A model generated the notes under the pieces. It was not told the DNA's origin. It worked only from the letters and a program-made list of their open reading frames with translations, and searched no databases. The position numbers were made by a program, and so were the translations under genes. This document shows, one piece after another, positions 46,520 through 57,229 of a DNA stretch of 64,000 bases (the stretch's first letter is position 1; every line of letters starts with the position of its first letter). The DNA is taken from the NCBI GenBank assembly GCA_036365145.1, contig JAEOAD010001176.1, forward strand, positions 124,001 to 188,000. Reading direction: 5' to 3'. The stretch is from Orientallactaga sibirica. Taxonomy: Eukaryota > Chordata > Mammalia > Rodentia > Dipodidae.

Positions 46520-46840
46520 CTCATGTTCATTTGATAAATATTTATTGAATCAGTGCTATATAAATATGTCATGTATTATTGTAAGTACTAAGGATAGTGT
46601 GACAAAAAGAAGTGCTCCCATTTTCTTGGAAAATATATTCCAGTGAGAGAAAAAGACAATAATCAAACTGATCAACTAACTACTAAGCTTCCTTGTATGG
46701 AAAGGAGAGAATGATGAGGGACAGGGTGGGATAGCCAGAGAGTGAAGGATTAGGCCACCTGGAGCTCTGGAGGAACTTATTTCAAAGCAGAAGGAACATA
46801 TCACTTGAACAGCATGATTCAAGATGAAGTTTTCAGCACA
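46520..46840 (+). repeat. Ancient mammalian interspersed repeat, family not named
   Basis: GATAAATATTTATTGAATCA, AAGTACTAAGGATAGTGTGA and a later GCAGAAGGAACATATCACTT. The end resembles the segment at 56020-56250. Confidence 0.5.
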
Positions 46841-46847
46841 TTTTTTT

Positions 46848-47830
46848 AACTTTTCAAACTTTTTATTGACAACCTCCATACATATAGACAATATTCCATT
46901 ATCATAATCTACACCCACCACCCTTTTTCCCCTTCCCAAATCACCCCTCCACTGAATCCTTTCTTTTTTCTAATTGGTCTCTCTTCTATTTTTCAATAAT
47001 TATTTATTTGAGAAAGAGAGAGAGGCAGATGGAGAAAGAATGAGTGCACCAGGGCCTCTAGCCACTGCAAACAAACTCCAGATGCATGCGCCACCTTCTT
47101 CATCAGGCTTTATGTGGTTACTGGAGAATTGAACCCGGGTAGTTAGCTATGTAGACAAGTGCCTTAACAACTGAGCCATCTCTCCAGCCCCTCTCTTCTT
47201 CTTCTTCCTCCTCCTTCCTCCCTCCTCCTTCCTTTTTTTCCAGTCCCTTCTTCTTCTTCTTTTTTTTTTTTTCAGTCCCTCTCTTGTATTTCAATATCAT
47301 TTTCCTCCTCCTGCGATGCAGGTCTTGTGTAGGTAGCATCAGCCACAATGAGGTCATGACTACAATGGCAGCTTAGTGTTTGGATGACAGTACTGCAAAG
47401 CACTCTTCCCCTTCCTTTGGCTCTTACATTGTTTCCACTACTTCTCCCATAATGGTCTTTTCTCCCCCAGCAGGCTGCATACCTCTTTCCAGGATCCTGA
47501 CATCTAGTCAACAAGAAAGAGGTTTCCAGCTCAGCTCCAGCTTGAGTTCTTGGTGACCTGCAGTCCAAGCATATGGCATTCATAGCAAGTGTCTTACCAT
47601 AGTTCTGGTGGACAACCAAGAGCTTTGGCAATAGCATGTAATGTTTGGGGGCATCAGGGCCTTTCTGACCAACAACTTGCTGGAAGATATCCCACCTGGG
47701 CACTGAAATTTTCTTGTAACAATCTATGGCTACTGGGCATAGCATTATACACAGACACACACACAGTACTTTTGCCAAAGCTCTTTTTTTTCAACATATA
47801 TAATATTTAGCTAGCAAAGATGTAGGTTTC
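46848..47830 (-). repeat. L1 3' UTR fragment interrupted by a SINE
   Basis: Parallels 17605-18650 (TTTTTATTGACAACCTCCAT, GTCTTGTGTAGGTAGCATCA, AACAATCTATGGCTACTGGG). A 168-codon frame across 47272-47778 is accidental. Confidence 0.85.
46995..47193 (-). repeat. Dip-like SINE inside the L1
   Basis: Head complement TGAGCCATCTCTCCAGCCCC; followed by a CTT/CCT-rich tract at 47193-47275. Confidence 0.9.
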
Positions 47831-48077
47831 TGTATGGCTTATTCATAACATTTTTAATTTGATTAACCTTCCTCCATCCTCTTCTCTCATCCATCTCCTC
47901 CCTTGACCCCACTTGGACCATTTCTTTCCCAGTATGCATTTTATTTTTAAATTTAAAGACAATATAAAGATCCTGAAGAAAATCACATATAACTCATTAT
48001 ATTATCCTGTTAAAGCAGCATACATTTTTACTAATAGTTTCTATATTTATTTATATCTAGACATATTTAAATTATAT

Positions 48078-48246
48078 TGTATATATATATATATATATAT
48101 ATTGGTTTCTTGAGGAAGGTCTCACTCTAGCCCAGGCTGACCTGGAATTCACTATGTAGTCTCAGGGTAGCCTTGAATTCATGGTGATCTTCCTACCTCT
48201 GCCTCCCGAGTGCTGGAATTAAAGGTGTATGCCATCACACTTGGCT
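48078..48246 (-). repeat. B1 SINE after (AT)n
   Basis: AT run at 48078-48101, then GAGGAAGGTCTCACTCTAGC to GGAATTAAAGGTGTATGCCA. Confidence 0.85.
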
Positions 48247-48269
48247 TATGTAAAAATATTTTTTTAATT

Positions 48270-48460
48270 TAATCATTTCTTATATTGTTTCTTAGTTTTA
48301 TAATAGTTTTAACAATATAAAGAGTGCTATAGCTAGATTATATAGTAGCTCTATTTTCACTTTTTTGAGGACTCTCCATCCTTATTTCCATAGTGACTGC
48401 ACCAATTCAGATTCCTACCAACTGCATATAAGATTCCTTTCTAAATTATTTAAGTAAGCA
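48270..48460 (-). repeat. L1 fragment
   Basis: AGAGTGCTATAGCTAGATTA and TGACTGCACCAATTCAGATT match L1 ORF2-end wording in complement. Confidence 0.6.
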
Positions 48461-48611
48461 TACAAAGAGATGGTTTTATTATGACATTTAAATATATATG
48501 TGTAATTATACCTTTTTCTATCTCGTCCCTTCCCCCATTGTCTAACCTTGTGCCCTGTCCCCTGTCCCCTCTGACTTCTTACCTCTTTTTCTCTAGACAG
48601 TCTTCCCTTCT

Positions 48612-48851
48612 ATTTTTTTAAAATATATTTTATTTATTTATTTGCAAGTAGAGAGAGAGAGAGAAAGAGAGAAGAGAGAAGAGAGGCAGACACAGAGAGA
48701 ATGGGCACACCAGGGCCTCTAGCCACTGCAAACAAACTCCAGATACATGTGCCCCTTGTGCATCTGGCTTATGTGGGTCCTGGAGTACTCTCCAGGATCC
48801 TGTGGCTTGGCAGGCAAACGTTTTAACCACTAAGCCATTTCTCCAGCCCCT
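48612..48851 (-). repeat. Dip-like SINE
   Basis: GA-rich left end; TAAGCCATTTCTCCAGCCCC right end; TCCCTTCTATTTT on both sides is a good TSD. Confidence 0.92.
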
Positions 48852-48952
48852 CCCTTCTATTTTCATGTTACATTTCATGTCCATTATCCTCCCTTTCCTT
48901 TCCTCCCTTAAGATATTCTCCTTCCTTTCTATGACCTGCTTTCTAGTTTCAA

Positions 48953-48980
48953 CACACACACACACACACACACACACACA
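48953..48980. repeat. (CA)n microsatellite
   Basis: About 14 CA units. Confidence 0.9.
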
Positions 48981-49105
48981 TCTGCCATATTCGGTCTTCT
49001 TTCTAAGTCTGACTTGTTTCACATAACATAATGATTTTTAGACCTATTCATTGTCCTTCAGATGTCATGATTTCATCTTTCTCTAAGACTGAATAAAATC
49101 TTATG

Positions 49106-49300
49106 GTGAGCTGGGTGTGGTGTCACATGCCTTTTAATCCCAGCACTTGGGAGGCAGAGGTAGGAGGATCACCATGAGTTCAAGGCCACCCTGAGACTAC
49201 ATAGTGAATTCCAGGTTAGCCTGGACTAGAGTGAGACCCTACCTCAAAAAACCAACAAAAGAAAAAAGAAAAAAAGAAAGAAAGAAAGAAAGAAAGAAAA
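49106..49300 (+). repeat. B1 SINE with (GAAA)n tail and TSD
   Basis: GAGCTGGGTGTGGTGTCACA to GAGACCCTACCTCAAAAAAC, then AAAG units; AAAATCTTAT before and AAAATCTTAT after form the TSD. Confidence 0.92.
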
Positions 49301-50225
49301 ATCTTATTGTGTACATGTTCCACATATTCTTTGTCCATTGGTCTCTTGATGGACATCCTGGCTGGCTCCATTTATTGGCTGCTGTGAATAGTATGACGAG
49401 TACAGCAGTAAACATGGATGTGCAAGCATCTTGGTGGTATATTAACTTCTGTCTAAGATTAGGGAGGATTTAGCTATATGGGATTATTTCTGATCTCTCC
49501 ATTCTGTTGCACTAGTCTACATTGTCTGTTTCTGAGCCAGTGCATGCTGTTTTTGTTATTATAGTTCTGTACTAGTCTTTAGTACTTTCTTTCTCCCCTA
49601 TGCATATTAGGAGTTTGCTGGTTTACAGTGTTGCATGATGGATTTTTTTCTTAGTTCTCCACAGTGCATCTATCACACTCATGAAATGAATTCTTTCCTG
49701 TGCTCTTTGCCTGAAACCTTCTTCCTCCTCAGCATTTAAGATTCCTTTAAGTATCTTCTGCAGTGCTGACTTGGTTATGAATTGCTTCAGTTTGTTTTTT
49801 TCTTTCTTCATCAATTTTTAAAAGACAACTTTACTGGATATAGCTATTTTAGTTGGCAGTTGCTTACTTTCAGGGATTAAAATTTATCATTCCATACTTT
49901 TCTGGCTTTGGGGTTTCTGTTGAGAAGTCTGATGTCATTCTGATATGTTTGTTTTTGTAAGTGACATGGCATTTCTCTCACACCATCTAACATTGCTTAT
50001 TTAGTACTTTTGGTATTTTGACTATAAGGTATGTGGAGAAATTTTCCTCTCCATGTTTGTTAGGGGTTCTAAATGCCTCTTATGCTTGGACATCCATTTC
50101 CTTCCCTAGCTTTCAGAAAAATTCTGCTGTAATTTCATTGAATAGATTTCTGGTTCCCTTAGTGTTTATCTCAGCTCCTCCTGCTATCTCATGAATTCTT
50201 AGTTTTATTATATCCTCGAGTGCTT
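49301..50225 (-). repeat. L1/HAL1-like ORF1-region fragment
   Basis: The complement of 49640-50010 parallels 63600-63850 (CTCAACAGAAA...CCAGAA...ATATCCA). Only one of many LINE-derived segments; frame broken. Confidence 0.6.
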
Positions 50226-50281
50226 AAAAGATTTATGTTCATTTTATCTTTCTCTTTCCCTCTTTTCTTCCTTTCCTTCAT

Positions 50282-50485
50282 CCCCCCTTTCTTACTGAGG
50301 ATTGAACATAGGTCCTCATGTATGCTAGGCAAGTACTGTATCCTATAGTTACATCCTCAGCCCATTTTCACTTTTTATTTTGAGTCAGAGTCTTGCCAAG
50401 TTGCTCAGCTGCCTTGAATTTGTAATTAAACTGTCTCAGACTCCCAAATAACTGGTATTTCTGGTCTGCAACACCAGGTCCAGAT
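50282..50485 (-). repeat. ID_B1 composite SINE (old)
   Basis: GAGGATTGAACATAGGTCCT, GCTAGGCAAGTACTGTATCC, then a diverged B1 (GTCTTGCCAAGTTGCTCAGC). Confidence 0.65.
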
Positions 50486-50641
50486 TATTTTTTCTTTTTA
50501 AATAGGTGTTTAAATATAATATTCCCTACTTGCCCTCCATCCCTGATATTCTTTCTTTTGCTTGGTTGAGTCTGTTGGCTATGCTTTCCAGTGTATTCTT
50601 TATAGGTATCATAGAGTTTGTTTCAAACACTTCTATTTTTT

Positions 50642-50800
50642 TTTTTTTTTTTTTTTTTGGTTTTTCGAGGTAGGGTCTCATTCTAGCTCAGGCTGACCTG
50701 GAATTTACTATGTAGTGTCAGGGTGGCCTTGAACTCATGGTGATCCTCCTACCTCTGCCTCCCGAGTGCTGGGATTAAAGGCGTGTGCCACCACACCTGG
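50642..50800 (-). repeat. B1 SINE with TSD
   Basis: CAAACACTTCTATTTTT before and CAAACACTTTTATTTAT after; 20-base T run. Confidence 0.92.
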
Positions 50801-50807
50801 CTCCAAA

Positions 50808-50835
50808 CACTTTTATTTATTTATTTTTTGGAGAG

Positions 50836-50866
<31 letters not shown>

Positions 50867-51046
50867 GAGAGAGAGAGAGGGAGAGAGAATGGGCATGCCA
50901 GGGCCTCCAGCCACTGCAAACAAACTCCAAATGCGTGTGCCACCTTGTGCATCTGGCTTACGTGGGTACTGGAGAATCGAGTCCTCGAACCGGGGTCCTT
51001 AGGCTTCACAGGCAAGTGCTTAACCACTAAGCCATCTCTCCAGCCC
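50808..51046 (-). repeat. Dip-like SINE
   Basis: Unusual (CA)n + (GA)n tail at the left; TAAGCCATCTCTCCAGCCCT at the right. Confidence 0.92.
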
Positions 51047-51387
51047 TGAACATTTTCTTAAGTGTATGTTTGCCATTTGTATTTCTTCCTCTGAGAACTC
51101 CCTGTGCATTTCTCTGCCCCATTTTGTGAGTGGGTTGTTTGATTGTTTTATTGTTTAGGTGTTTGAGTTCTTTGTAGATTCCATTAATCTATCATCCTGT
51201 TTTTATGCCAGTACCATTTTGTTTTTATTACTATGGCTTTGTAGTATAGCTTAAGATCAGGTATGGTGATGCCTCCAGACGTATTTCTTTTGCTGAGCAT
51301 ATGCCTGGATATCTGAGGCCCCTGCCATTCCATATGAATTTTGAGGTCATTTTTTTTCTATCTCTGTGAACAAAGAAGTTGCAATTA

Positions 51388-51652
51388 AAATTTTTTTTAT
51401 TATTTATTTATTTTTTGGAGAGAGACAGAGAGAGACAGACAGAGAGGGAGAGGGAGACAGATAGAGAATGGGTGCTCCAGCAGTCTCTCAGCTGCTGTGA
51501 ACGAAATCCAGATGTGTGCGCCCCCTTGTGGTCAAGTGCGGCATTGTGCCCTTGCGTCACTTTGCACCTGGCTAAACGTGGGACCTGGAGATTGGAACTG
51601 GGTTCTTAGGCTTAGCAGGCAGGTGCCTTAATGGCTAAGCCATCTCTCCAGC
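51388..51652 (-). repeat. Dip-like SINE, long subtype, with TSD
   Basis: AGAAGTTGCAATT before and AGAAGTTGTAATT after. Single copy of GGAGATTGGAAC. Confidence 0.92.
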
Positions 51653-51859
51653 CCAGAAGTTGTAATTTTTATTGGTATTTGCATTAAATCTGTATATTGC
51701 TTTTGGTAAGATTGCCCTTTTCACAATGTTAATTCTTTTTACCCAGGAGCATAGGAGGTCTTTCCATTTTTTCCAAGTCCTCCTCAATTTCTTTCTTGAG
51801 TGATTTCATTGTAAAGGTCTTTCACCTCCTTGGTTAATGTTATTCCAAGGTTTTTTTTT

Positions 51860-52154
51860 TTTTTTCCTCTCTTTCAGATCATTTAACTGTCTTAGGAACC
51901 CTTCCTGGTTCTTTTCTATTAGGTCTAATCTAGCAAGGACACCATTCATACAATTATTGGTTCTTTGTTGAGTTTTTGCAAGTTCTGCTATGTTTGGCCG
52001 GGGTTGCATTGTTTGTCTCTTCATTTTGGGGTTCTGATCCTATTATCTCTTCTCTGTTTTCATTATTGACATCCATTGTGGGACTGGGCACTCTAGCTGG
52101 ATTTACTTGCATCTGATTTTTCATTCTATTCCTTTCTTGCTGTGGTCTGCCCAT
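51860..52154 (-). pseudogene. L1 ORF1 N-terminal remnant
   Basis: Starts MGRPQQERNRMKNQMQVN at 52154 and is polar and Asn/Gln/Glu-rich. After a frameshift it continues into a coiled-coil-like stretch (LDLIEKNQEGFLRQLNDLKE). It lacks the RNA-binding and C-terminal domains of ORF1p. The same MGRP start occurs in the L1 at 61171. Confidence 0.75.
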
Positions 52155-52317
52155 TACAACGGTACAGAAAGCCTAGGGTATGGGATGCTAGTCTGCTAGC
52201 CTGGGGGGAGGGGTGGTAGTGAGTGTAAGGGCGATTGCCTGAGGATATCAGAGAGGCTGGGGTGGGGGCCTGGGTCCCTGTTCAGGGGTGGGAGGGGTCA
52301 ATGACGAGTGCATGAGG

Positions 52318-53090
52318 GACTCAGAAACTCTAGGGCAGGGACAGTGGTCTGCTATCCTGGGTCTGTGTTAGTAGGTGAGAGGATTCATCGGCAGGTACCA
52401 ACGATCCCATGCTTGTTACTGAGAAAGGCTAGGGAGGGGACAGTGGCCTGCTCCCTGGGTCCCTGTAAGTGGGTGTGAGGACTCAACGGCAAATACTGGC
52501 CATGATCGTGGGCATGTGGGGCTCAGAAAGGTTGGGGCAGGGACATCAGCATGCTGGCCTGGGTCCCTGTTCATGGGTGTGAGGAATGGGCGGCAGGTAC
52601 CAGAGATAATGCACACTTGCACAGGGCTCAGAAAGGCTAGGGTGGGTGCACTGGTCTCTGACCTGGGTCCCTGTTTGTGGGTGTGAGGAGTCAGCAGCAG
52701 GTACCAGCGATTGTGCTCACGCACATGGGGCTCAGAAAGGCTAGGGCAGGGACACTTGCCTGCTGGCTTGGGTCCCTGTTCCAGAGTAGAACCAGGTATT
52801 GGGATTTGTGGTCCCACACAGAGCTCAGAAAGGCCAGGACAAGGACAGCAGCCTGCTGGCCTGGAGCCTTGCTTGGGGGCAGGATGGTGGATTGGGACCA
52901 GGGTCATGCACAGTGCTCAGAAAAGCTAGGGCAGGCACACTGGCCTGCTGGCCTTTATCCCTGCTCAGAGGCGGGACCATGGGGACACGCTCTGGGCTCA
53001 GAAAGGCTAGTGCAAGGACACTGGCCTATTGGCCTGGATCCTTGCTCAGGGTTGGGACCGTGGAGTGGGACCAGGGTCCCGCTTGGAGCA
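52318..53090 (-). repeat. Tandem 5' UTR units of the L1
   Basis: At least eight copies of a unit marked on + by GCTCAGAAAGGCTAGGGCAG. Starts at 52521, 52626, 52730, 52823, 52915 and 52996 give spacings of 105, 104, 93, 92 and 81 bp. GC-rich, with promoter-type monomers expected to drive the minus strand. Confidence 0.85.
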
Positions 53091-53409
53091 GCGATTATGA
53101 CAGTGGAGCTCTGCCTGATGGTGGGAAAGCCTGGGGTGGAGGTCTTAGCCTGCTAGTTGGGTCCAGTTGACCTACAGTTAGTGTAGGAGGGACTTCTGGC
53201 TGGGACCCATGGCTAGGATGGCTGCTTGAGGGAATTAGGGAACTGGTGGGCTCCCCTAGAGCTTGGGAATCAGTAGATCCCTATTTTGCTCCTCCACACC
53301 CTCCCACTGGGAACGTACTAGAACCTACTAAAAAAACCTTGAATCTTAAGGGTCTTGCCTTCCCTGTGAGGTGAGGCAATGGTAGGTGAATGCCGTCTTG
53401 ACCAGAAGA

Positions 53410-53562
53410 CCTTTATTTTTGTTTTTTTGAGGTAGGGTCTAACTCTAGCCCAGGTTGACCTGGAATTCACTCTGTTTTCTCAGGGTGGCCTCGAACTCAT
53501 GGCAATCCTCCTACCTCTGCCTCCTGAGTGCTGGGATTAAAGGCATGTGCCACCATGCCCGG
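53410..53562 (-). repeat. B1 SINE
   Basis: CAGGTTGACCTGGAATTCAC to AGGCATGTGCCACCATGCCC. Confidence 0.9.
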
Positions 53563-53594
53563 CCAAAAAGATTTTTTTATAACACATAATTATT

Positions 53595-53616
53595 TTTTTA
53601 ACAAAATTTATTATGT

Positions 53617-53648
<32 letters not shown>

Positions 53649-53862
53649 CCGGACAGCAAGAGGCAGACAGAAAGAATGGGTGCATCAACAGCCTCTCAGC
53701 CACTGTGAATGAATTCTAGACACATGCGCCCTCTTGTGGGCAAGCACGGCATTGCGTACTTGTGTCACTTTACTTCTGGCTAAACATGGGACCTGGAGAT
53801 GGAATGGGTGTTCGTAGGCTTGGCAGGCAGGTACCTTATCCACTAAGCCATCTCTCCAGCCC
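53595..53862 (-). repeat. Dip-like SINE, long subtype
   Basis: CTAAGCCATCTCTCCAGCCC at the right end; CACAACACATAATT after it and AACACATAATTATT before it mark the TSD. Confidence 0.92.
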
Positions 53863-53869
53863 CCACAAC

Positions 53870-54650
53870 ACATAATTCTTAAGGCAGTATCCACCCTACA
53901 AAGAAAGGTAATCCTTTTGCTCATCAACAAATCTACTGCAAAGAGTAAGCTAAGAAAGCCTAGCTTCTTCCATTAACACTGTCTGTTTTTCTTGTCTGAT
54001 TTTCGGTTTCTTTCACTTCTTGAAGATCTTTTGCCTTGACTGACTACTCTTTCCTTCACTTTGTCACATGGAGGCAATTTCTAATCTGTCATTTTACCAT
54101 GAAAAAAGCCTTTACTTTTTCATTCATTACAAACTCATGGAGTTCTGTACATTCACGTGATGTCACCATTCACAGTAGTTTGTTTCTAATGCTTGAGCTG
54201 TTTATGAGGCCAGAGGCAGCCCTTCCAGTTGATCACTGTTTGCTTTTGGTCTGACCCAAATAACCTATGATATTTTCTTATTCCCTTGATGCATCAGGAT
54301 GCAATCAGGCTCATCTTGCCAACCTTGCCCCATACTTTGAACTTATCATTTCCCCAAGAAGACAATATCTGTGCTGGCATTTAAAAACCACCCTCTGGGT
54401 ATGAGGAGTGTCCACTATTTCTGGACTATCATTTCTTTTTGGGATTTTTAATGGGTAGGAAATAGAATCCTTTCTTTTTAAAAAGCGAAAAATGAGCCAC
54501 AGATTTCTAATGATATTTATGATTTTAAAGTAAAAATACACAGGTCTTTACTCCCTCCTGCCTTCTCATGCCCAGGAACTCTCTGTACCTTTTCCTCTTT
54601 TGTTCTCTTAATCTAATAAAGTCCCTCTAAACTTTAAAAAATAAAGAAAG
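53870..54650. other. Intron 7 sequence, nothing recognised
   Basis: Unique-looking; no gene supported. Confidence 0.45.
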
Positions 54651-54652
54651 AG

Positions 54653-54865
54653 GGGCTGGAGATATGGCTTAGCAGTTAAGCGCTTGTCTGTGAAGCCTAA
54701 GGACCCTGGGTCGAGGTTCAATTCCCCAGTACCCACGTAAGCCAGATGCACATGCATCTGGAGTTCATTTGCAGTGGCTGGAGGATCCCAGAGAGCCCAT
54801 TCTCTCTCTCTCTCTGTCTGTTGCTCTCAAAAAAATAAATAAAATAAACAAAAAATAAAGAAAAA
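54653..54865 (+). repeat. Dip-like SINE
   Basis: GGGGCTGGAGATATGGCTTA head, CT-rich tail, AAATAAAATAAAC end. Confidence 0.92.
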
Positions 54866-54869
54866 TGTA

Positions 54870-55545
54870 AAAAAATACAGTATTTTATTTGTTTGACGTT
54901 ATTCTTTGTCTCTGTTTTTTTGCATGGAAACCTTGCTTCCCAAAGGCATTGATATAATTATTGGGCCTTAATAAACAATCTACCCATAATAAATTCAAAA
55001 AGTCACATAAACATTGTAGATAATAAGATGATTTTTGTGGTATATGTTTAAGATATATAGCATAGTATTTTGAGATACATAGACACTACAATCCATCAAA
55101 TCAACGTATCTATCGTCTCCCAAAGTTATACTTTTATGCATGGCAAGGACATTACACACTCTCTTAGCAAAATTCTGGTGAACGAAAAAACCACTTGTGA
55201 TTTATTGGTGGCTCCTCTTGTCTTTAGAACACATACATATAGCTGCTCTGCCAAGATACTGTGTTCTATGGTCACTTGAATGAGTTTTCTTTCCTTGGCC
55301 ATACAGTTAATTTATTTAAACTTGATTAAATTTTGATGAATTGTTTTGTTTCCATTTTAATTTCTTCACTTTTTAAATTTTACAAAACAATAATTACTGT
55401 GTTTTGGCACTCCTTGTATTACCTGTGTTTTCCTAAAATATTATTAGAAAGTATTGTTTTCAAATTGTCCTTTTCTTTGACTTTAATTTTTTAGCACCCA
55501 TAAGCCATTCATATTTTTTGTGTAAATAAATTTGTACCTATCTGT
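54870..55545. other. Intron 7 sequence, nothing recognised
   Basis: AT-rich; no supported feature. Confidence 0.4.
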
Positions 55546-55549
55546 TGTT

Positions 55550-55680
55550 TTATTTACTCTGAGACAAAGTTTCACTCTAGCCCAAGCTGGTCTAGAACTC
55601 ACTACATATATAGTCCAGGCTAGACTTAAACTTGCATGGACTCTCCTGATTTAGTCTCAAGTGCTGTCCCACATCTTGCT
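55550..55680 (-). repeat. Old B1-type SINE
   Basis: GAGACAAAGTTTCACTCTAG, CCCAAGCTGGTCTAGAACTC; strongly diverged. Confidence 0.6.
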
Positions 55681-55794
55681 TATCACTAAACTTATTAATC
55701 TTTAACCTACTTTTGAGATTTCAGCATATTCATGACAGTTTTTCCATTTCCAGATTAAAATGAAATTAATCAATTAAAAAGTTGATACTTTTCA

Positions 55795-55905
55795 TACATG
55801 AACATAATATAATTTGATGATAATCTCCTCCCAATTCCTCCCTCCTCCTCTATGTGCCATTGAATCCTTTCTTCTTTCTCACTAGACTCTCTTCTATTTT
55901 GTGAC
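55795..55905 (-). repeat. L1 3' tail fragment
   Basis: CATGAACATAATATAATTTG and ATCCTTTCTTCTTTCTCACT parallel the L1 3' ends at 2510 and 46870. Confidence 0.6.
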
Positions 55906-56019
55906 TTAAAAATTTAAATTAGTACATTCAAATCTTCAATCTAATTGACAATTACTATTAAACAATATTTTATTTTAAATTATTAGGCACTTCTCCCACC
56001 TCCAGATGCCAGTTTAGAT

Positions 56020-56250
56020 ATTGGGCATATAATTTTAACAAGACCAACAGTATCTAGTTTCTGTCAGAGCTAATATTCAGTGAGGGAAGGCAGACCATAA
56101 AGATGGTTTCAGATGATAGTAAGTGCTGAAAAATGATGATGTGGGACCAGAGAGATGCCTCTGTTATAAGATGACATTTGTGCTGAGTCATGAGTCACTT
56201 GGAGAAGCAGAACTTTCCAGGCCAAGGGAACATGTAGTATAAAGGTGCTG
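56020..56250 (+). repeat. Ancient interspersed repeat, family not named
   Basis: GATGGTTTCAGATGATAGTA, AGTGCTGAAAAATGATGATG and TTTCCAGGCCAAGGGAACAT. The end resembles the element at 46520-46840. Followed by a GT run and a G run at 56255-56283. Confidence 0.45.
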
Positions 56251-56481
56251 GGTGGTGGTGTGTGTGTGGGCGGGGGGGGGGGGCTAGAAGCAATTGATAT
56301 TTATTCAATGCTGATTGTGATACAGATACATGCTAGAAAATTGGCTTGTGTCATCTAACTTTCCCCACACTTGAACCCCCCATTTTGAAATATGGGAACA
56401 CTAAGCTTAGAAGAGGTTGCAACACTGACCTCTTCTCTGCCTCCAAACTGAAGCCTGGCATGTTTGATTTCCTCTCCCCAG

Positions 56482-56630
56482 GCTTTCACGAGAAGGACAA
56501 GAAGCCATACTGCCGCAAGGATTTCTTAGCCATGTTCTCACCTAAGTGTGGTGGCTGCAACCGCCCAGTGTTGGAAAACTACCTTTCAGCCATGAACACC
56601 GTGTGGCACCCAGAGTGCTTTGTGTGTGCG
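56482..56630 (+). CDS. Lpxn: Leupaxin coding exon 8 (residues 248-297)
   Basis: A 149-nt exon after acceptor CCCCAG. Two bases complete Gly248, then 49 codons run to Ala297. It supplies the last ligands of LIM2 (Cys258, Asp261) and the first of LIM3 (Cys270, Cys273, His290, Cys293, Cys296). The exon must end in phase 0 to join exon 9, which places the donor at GTCTGT, a poor match to the GTRAGT consensus. The final codon is GCG (Ala) between Cys296 and Asp298, where I recall glycine in other leupaxins. The open frame past 56630 is intron. The exon itself is secure; the exact donor base is slightly less so. Confidence 0.94.
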
Positions 56631-56885
56631 GTCTGTACCCTCAACTATCTGTTGGGTTTAGGGAAAGCCAATGAGGTTTCTTTTCTGAGGGGAAGAGCTG
56701 CTACTAGTAAGATGGCTCACAGCCCTAGGAGGGGAATTCATGTGGGTTTCCAAAAAGAGAAACGATGCACAGTGCCCTTTGTGGGTATTTGCATGTCTAT
56801 TTTGCAAGTGGGTAATTATCAAGTTTCCACGTGTTAAGGGTCCAAGTGAAATACTTAAGCCCAGCAGGTAAGTGGCAGGAATTTT

Positions 56886-56914
56886 TTTTTATGAGAGAGA
56901 AAGCAAGCGAGGGA

Positions 56915-56949
<35 letters not shown>

Positions 56950-57138
56950 AAATTGGTGTGCCAGGGTCTCCAGCCACTGCAATTGAACTCCAGACACCTG
57001 CACCACCTTGTGCACATGTGCAACCTTGCATTCTTATGTCACATTGTGCGGATCGTTTATTTGGGATCTGGAAAGTCGAACATGAGTCTTTAGGCGTCAC
57101 AGGCAAGTGCCTTAACTCCTAAGCCATCTCTCCAACCC
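56886..57138 (-). repeat. Dip-like SINE in intron 8
   Basis: GA-rich left end, extended middle with two CACCTTGTGC-type segments, TAAGCCATCTCTCCAACCCA right end. It fills nearly half of the 599-bp intron 8 and ends about 90 bp before exon 9. Confidence 0.9.
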
Positions 57139-57229
57139 AGGATTTTTTTTTTAAGAATGGAAATTTTATTTGGTGAAATTTTTCTCTTGACACACGCATT
57201 CCTTTGATTTATCTTCTCTCCACCCTCAG

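Larger units (their letters stand above)
51050..53170 (-). mobile_element. L1 LINE with 5' UTR array, internally deleted
   Basis: On the minus strand: a GC-rich tandem 5' UTR (53170 to about 52160), the start of ORF1 (about 52154 to 51860), then a jump to the C-terminal part of ORF2 (51850 to about 51050). Most of ORF1 and nearly all of ORF2, including endonuclease and reverse transcriptase, are missing. The join lies at an A-rich run near 51850-51865. A long-subtype SINE interrupts it at 51388-51652. Confidence 0.8.

Noticed and set aside
47272..47778. 168-codon frame on the minus strand with cysteine-rich parts
   Set aside because: It lies wholly in L1 3' UTR sequence that is found, without that frame, in other copies in the window.
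52416..53170. Open frames of 120-163 codons on both strands with repeated motifs
   Set aside because: They come from the GC-rich tandem L1 5' UTR; the repeated 'domains' are the DNA units.
56631..56837. Extension of exon 8 to a 163-codon protein
   Set aside because: It reads through the donor into intron 8 with no LIM-like sequence. The exon 9 phase and conservation require an end at 56630.
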